Origin: Caenibius tardaugens NBRC 16725 | GTDB lineage: Bacteria; Pseudomonadota; Alphaproteobacteria; Sphingomonadales; Sphingomonadaceae | DNA: 64,000 nucleotides | Reading direction: 5' to 3' | NCBI RefSeq assembly: GCF_003860345.1 | Contig: NZ_CP034179.1 | Coordinates: forward strand, 3,828,001 to 3,892,000 | Shown: positions 63,871 through 64,000 of the stretch, in pieces | How positions within the stretch are numbered: the first letter of the stretch is position 1 | How the letters are laid out: every line of letters begins with the position of its first letter | Notes under the pieces: model-generated | The model's input: only the letters and a program-made list of their open reading frames with translations | What the model was told of the DNA's origin: nothing | Database searches by the model: none | Program-made: the position numbers and the translations under genes

Positions 63871-64000
63871 ATGCTCGTCCCCGAGCCGCCGATGGCGCTC
63901 CTCGCCGAGCTGACCCACCGCTGCCCGCTCAAATGTCCCTATTGTTCCAACCCGCTGGAACTTGAACGCGCGAGTGCGGAGATGGCGACCGGGGACTGGC
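63871..64000 (+). CDS. pqqE: PqqE radical-SAM enzyme, N-terminal part (cut by the window)
   Basis: Only the first 43 codons are present. [20 protein letters not shown] shows the CxxxCxxC [4Fe-4S] site ([10 protein letters not shown]) of PqqE, which links Glu and Tyr of PqqA. AAGG precedes ATG 63871; a GTG two codons upstream overlapping the pqqD stop is less likely. The gene runs off the right edge. Confidence 0.93.
   Translation, partial: MLVPEPPMALLAELTHRCPLKCPYCSNPLELERASAEMATGDW

Overview
The window looks like a chromosome of an alphaproteobacterium of the sphingomonad type (Novosphingobium/Sphingobium-like). This is inferred from gene content and style: a CrbS/CrbR-type acetate regulator, a DcaP-type porin, dense short-gap operons, and an aromatic/terpenoid-style catabolic cluster. 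No rRNA gene is present, so the genus cannot be fixed from sequence alone. The core part runs from 1 to about 44.7 kb. From about 45.0 kb to the right edge the DNA is an integrated element, visibly richer in G+C.

Region 1 (1-21.9 kb) is a catabolic cluster. It encodes a cytochrome P450, five SDR-type oxidoreductases, a Baeyer-Villiger-type flavin monooxygenase, a zinc alcohol dehydrogenase, an esterase, an SMP-30-type lactonase, an acyl-CoA ligase, a tandem-domain acyl-CoA dehydrogenase, two enoyl-CoA hydratases, an amidohydrolase, an MFS carrier and MarR and IclR regulators. Read together, the enzymes fit hydroxylation, oxidation to a ketone, lactone formation, ring opening, CoA activation and beta-oxidation of an alicyclic or terpenoid-like substrate. 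Six intergenic regions of this cluster carry the same dyad, TTCC-N8-GGAA. All major transcription units except the P450 have one, including the divergent region of the IclR gene itself. This is the strongest candidate here for an undescribed regulon.

Region 2 (21.9-25.5 kb) is a MocR-type regulator beside an EamA exporter and diverging from an NTF2-like protein and a 2-oxoglutarate/Fe(II) dioxygenase of the free-amino-acid hydroxylase type. Two near-identical palindromes (TTGAAC-NN-GTTCAA) flank the NTF2-like gene. Region 3 (25.6-31.8 kb) is SoxR diverging from an RND efflux operon (adaptor, pump, outer-membrane factor), with a soxbox inside a 19-bp promoter spacer. Region 4 (31.8-44.7 kb) is a short-chain carboxylate module: PrpE-like ligase, MHS-family transporter, DcaP-like porin, Acs, a CrbR-like response regulator, a CrbS-like sensor kinase and acetyl-CoA hydrolase/CoA transferase.

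Region 5 (45.0 kb to the end) begins at a 45-nt fragment of a tRNA-Lys(CTT) 3' half, then phased integrase-arm-like repeats and a tyrosine recombinase. Next come a Toprim protein, a ParB-like protein, a very large methyltransferase/strawberry-notch helicase, a run of small unknown genes and a DUF932 protein. Cargo follows: YnfA-like protein, MerR regulator with a MerR-type promoter and two metal-type genes, a DHA2-type exporter, and a pqqABCDE operon cut by the right edge.

Three genes (RND adaptor, CrbS-like kinase, pqqB) are each broken by what looks like one missing G in a G run. In all three, restoring one G gives a full-length family member. Assembly error is a serious possibility and should be tested before any of them is called a pseudogene.
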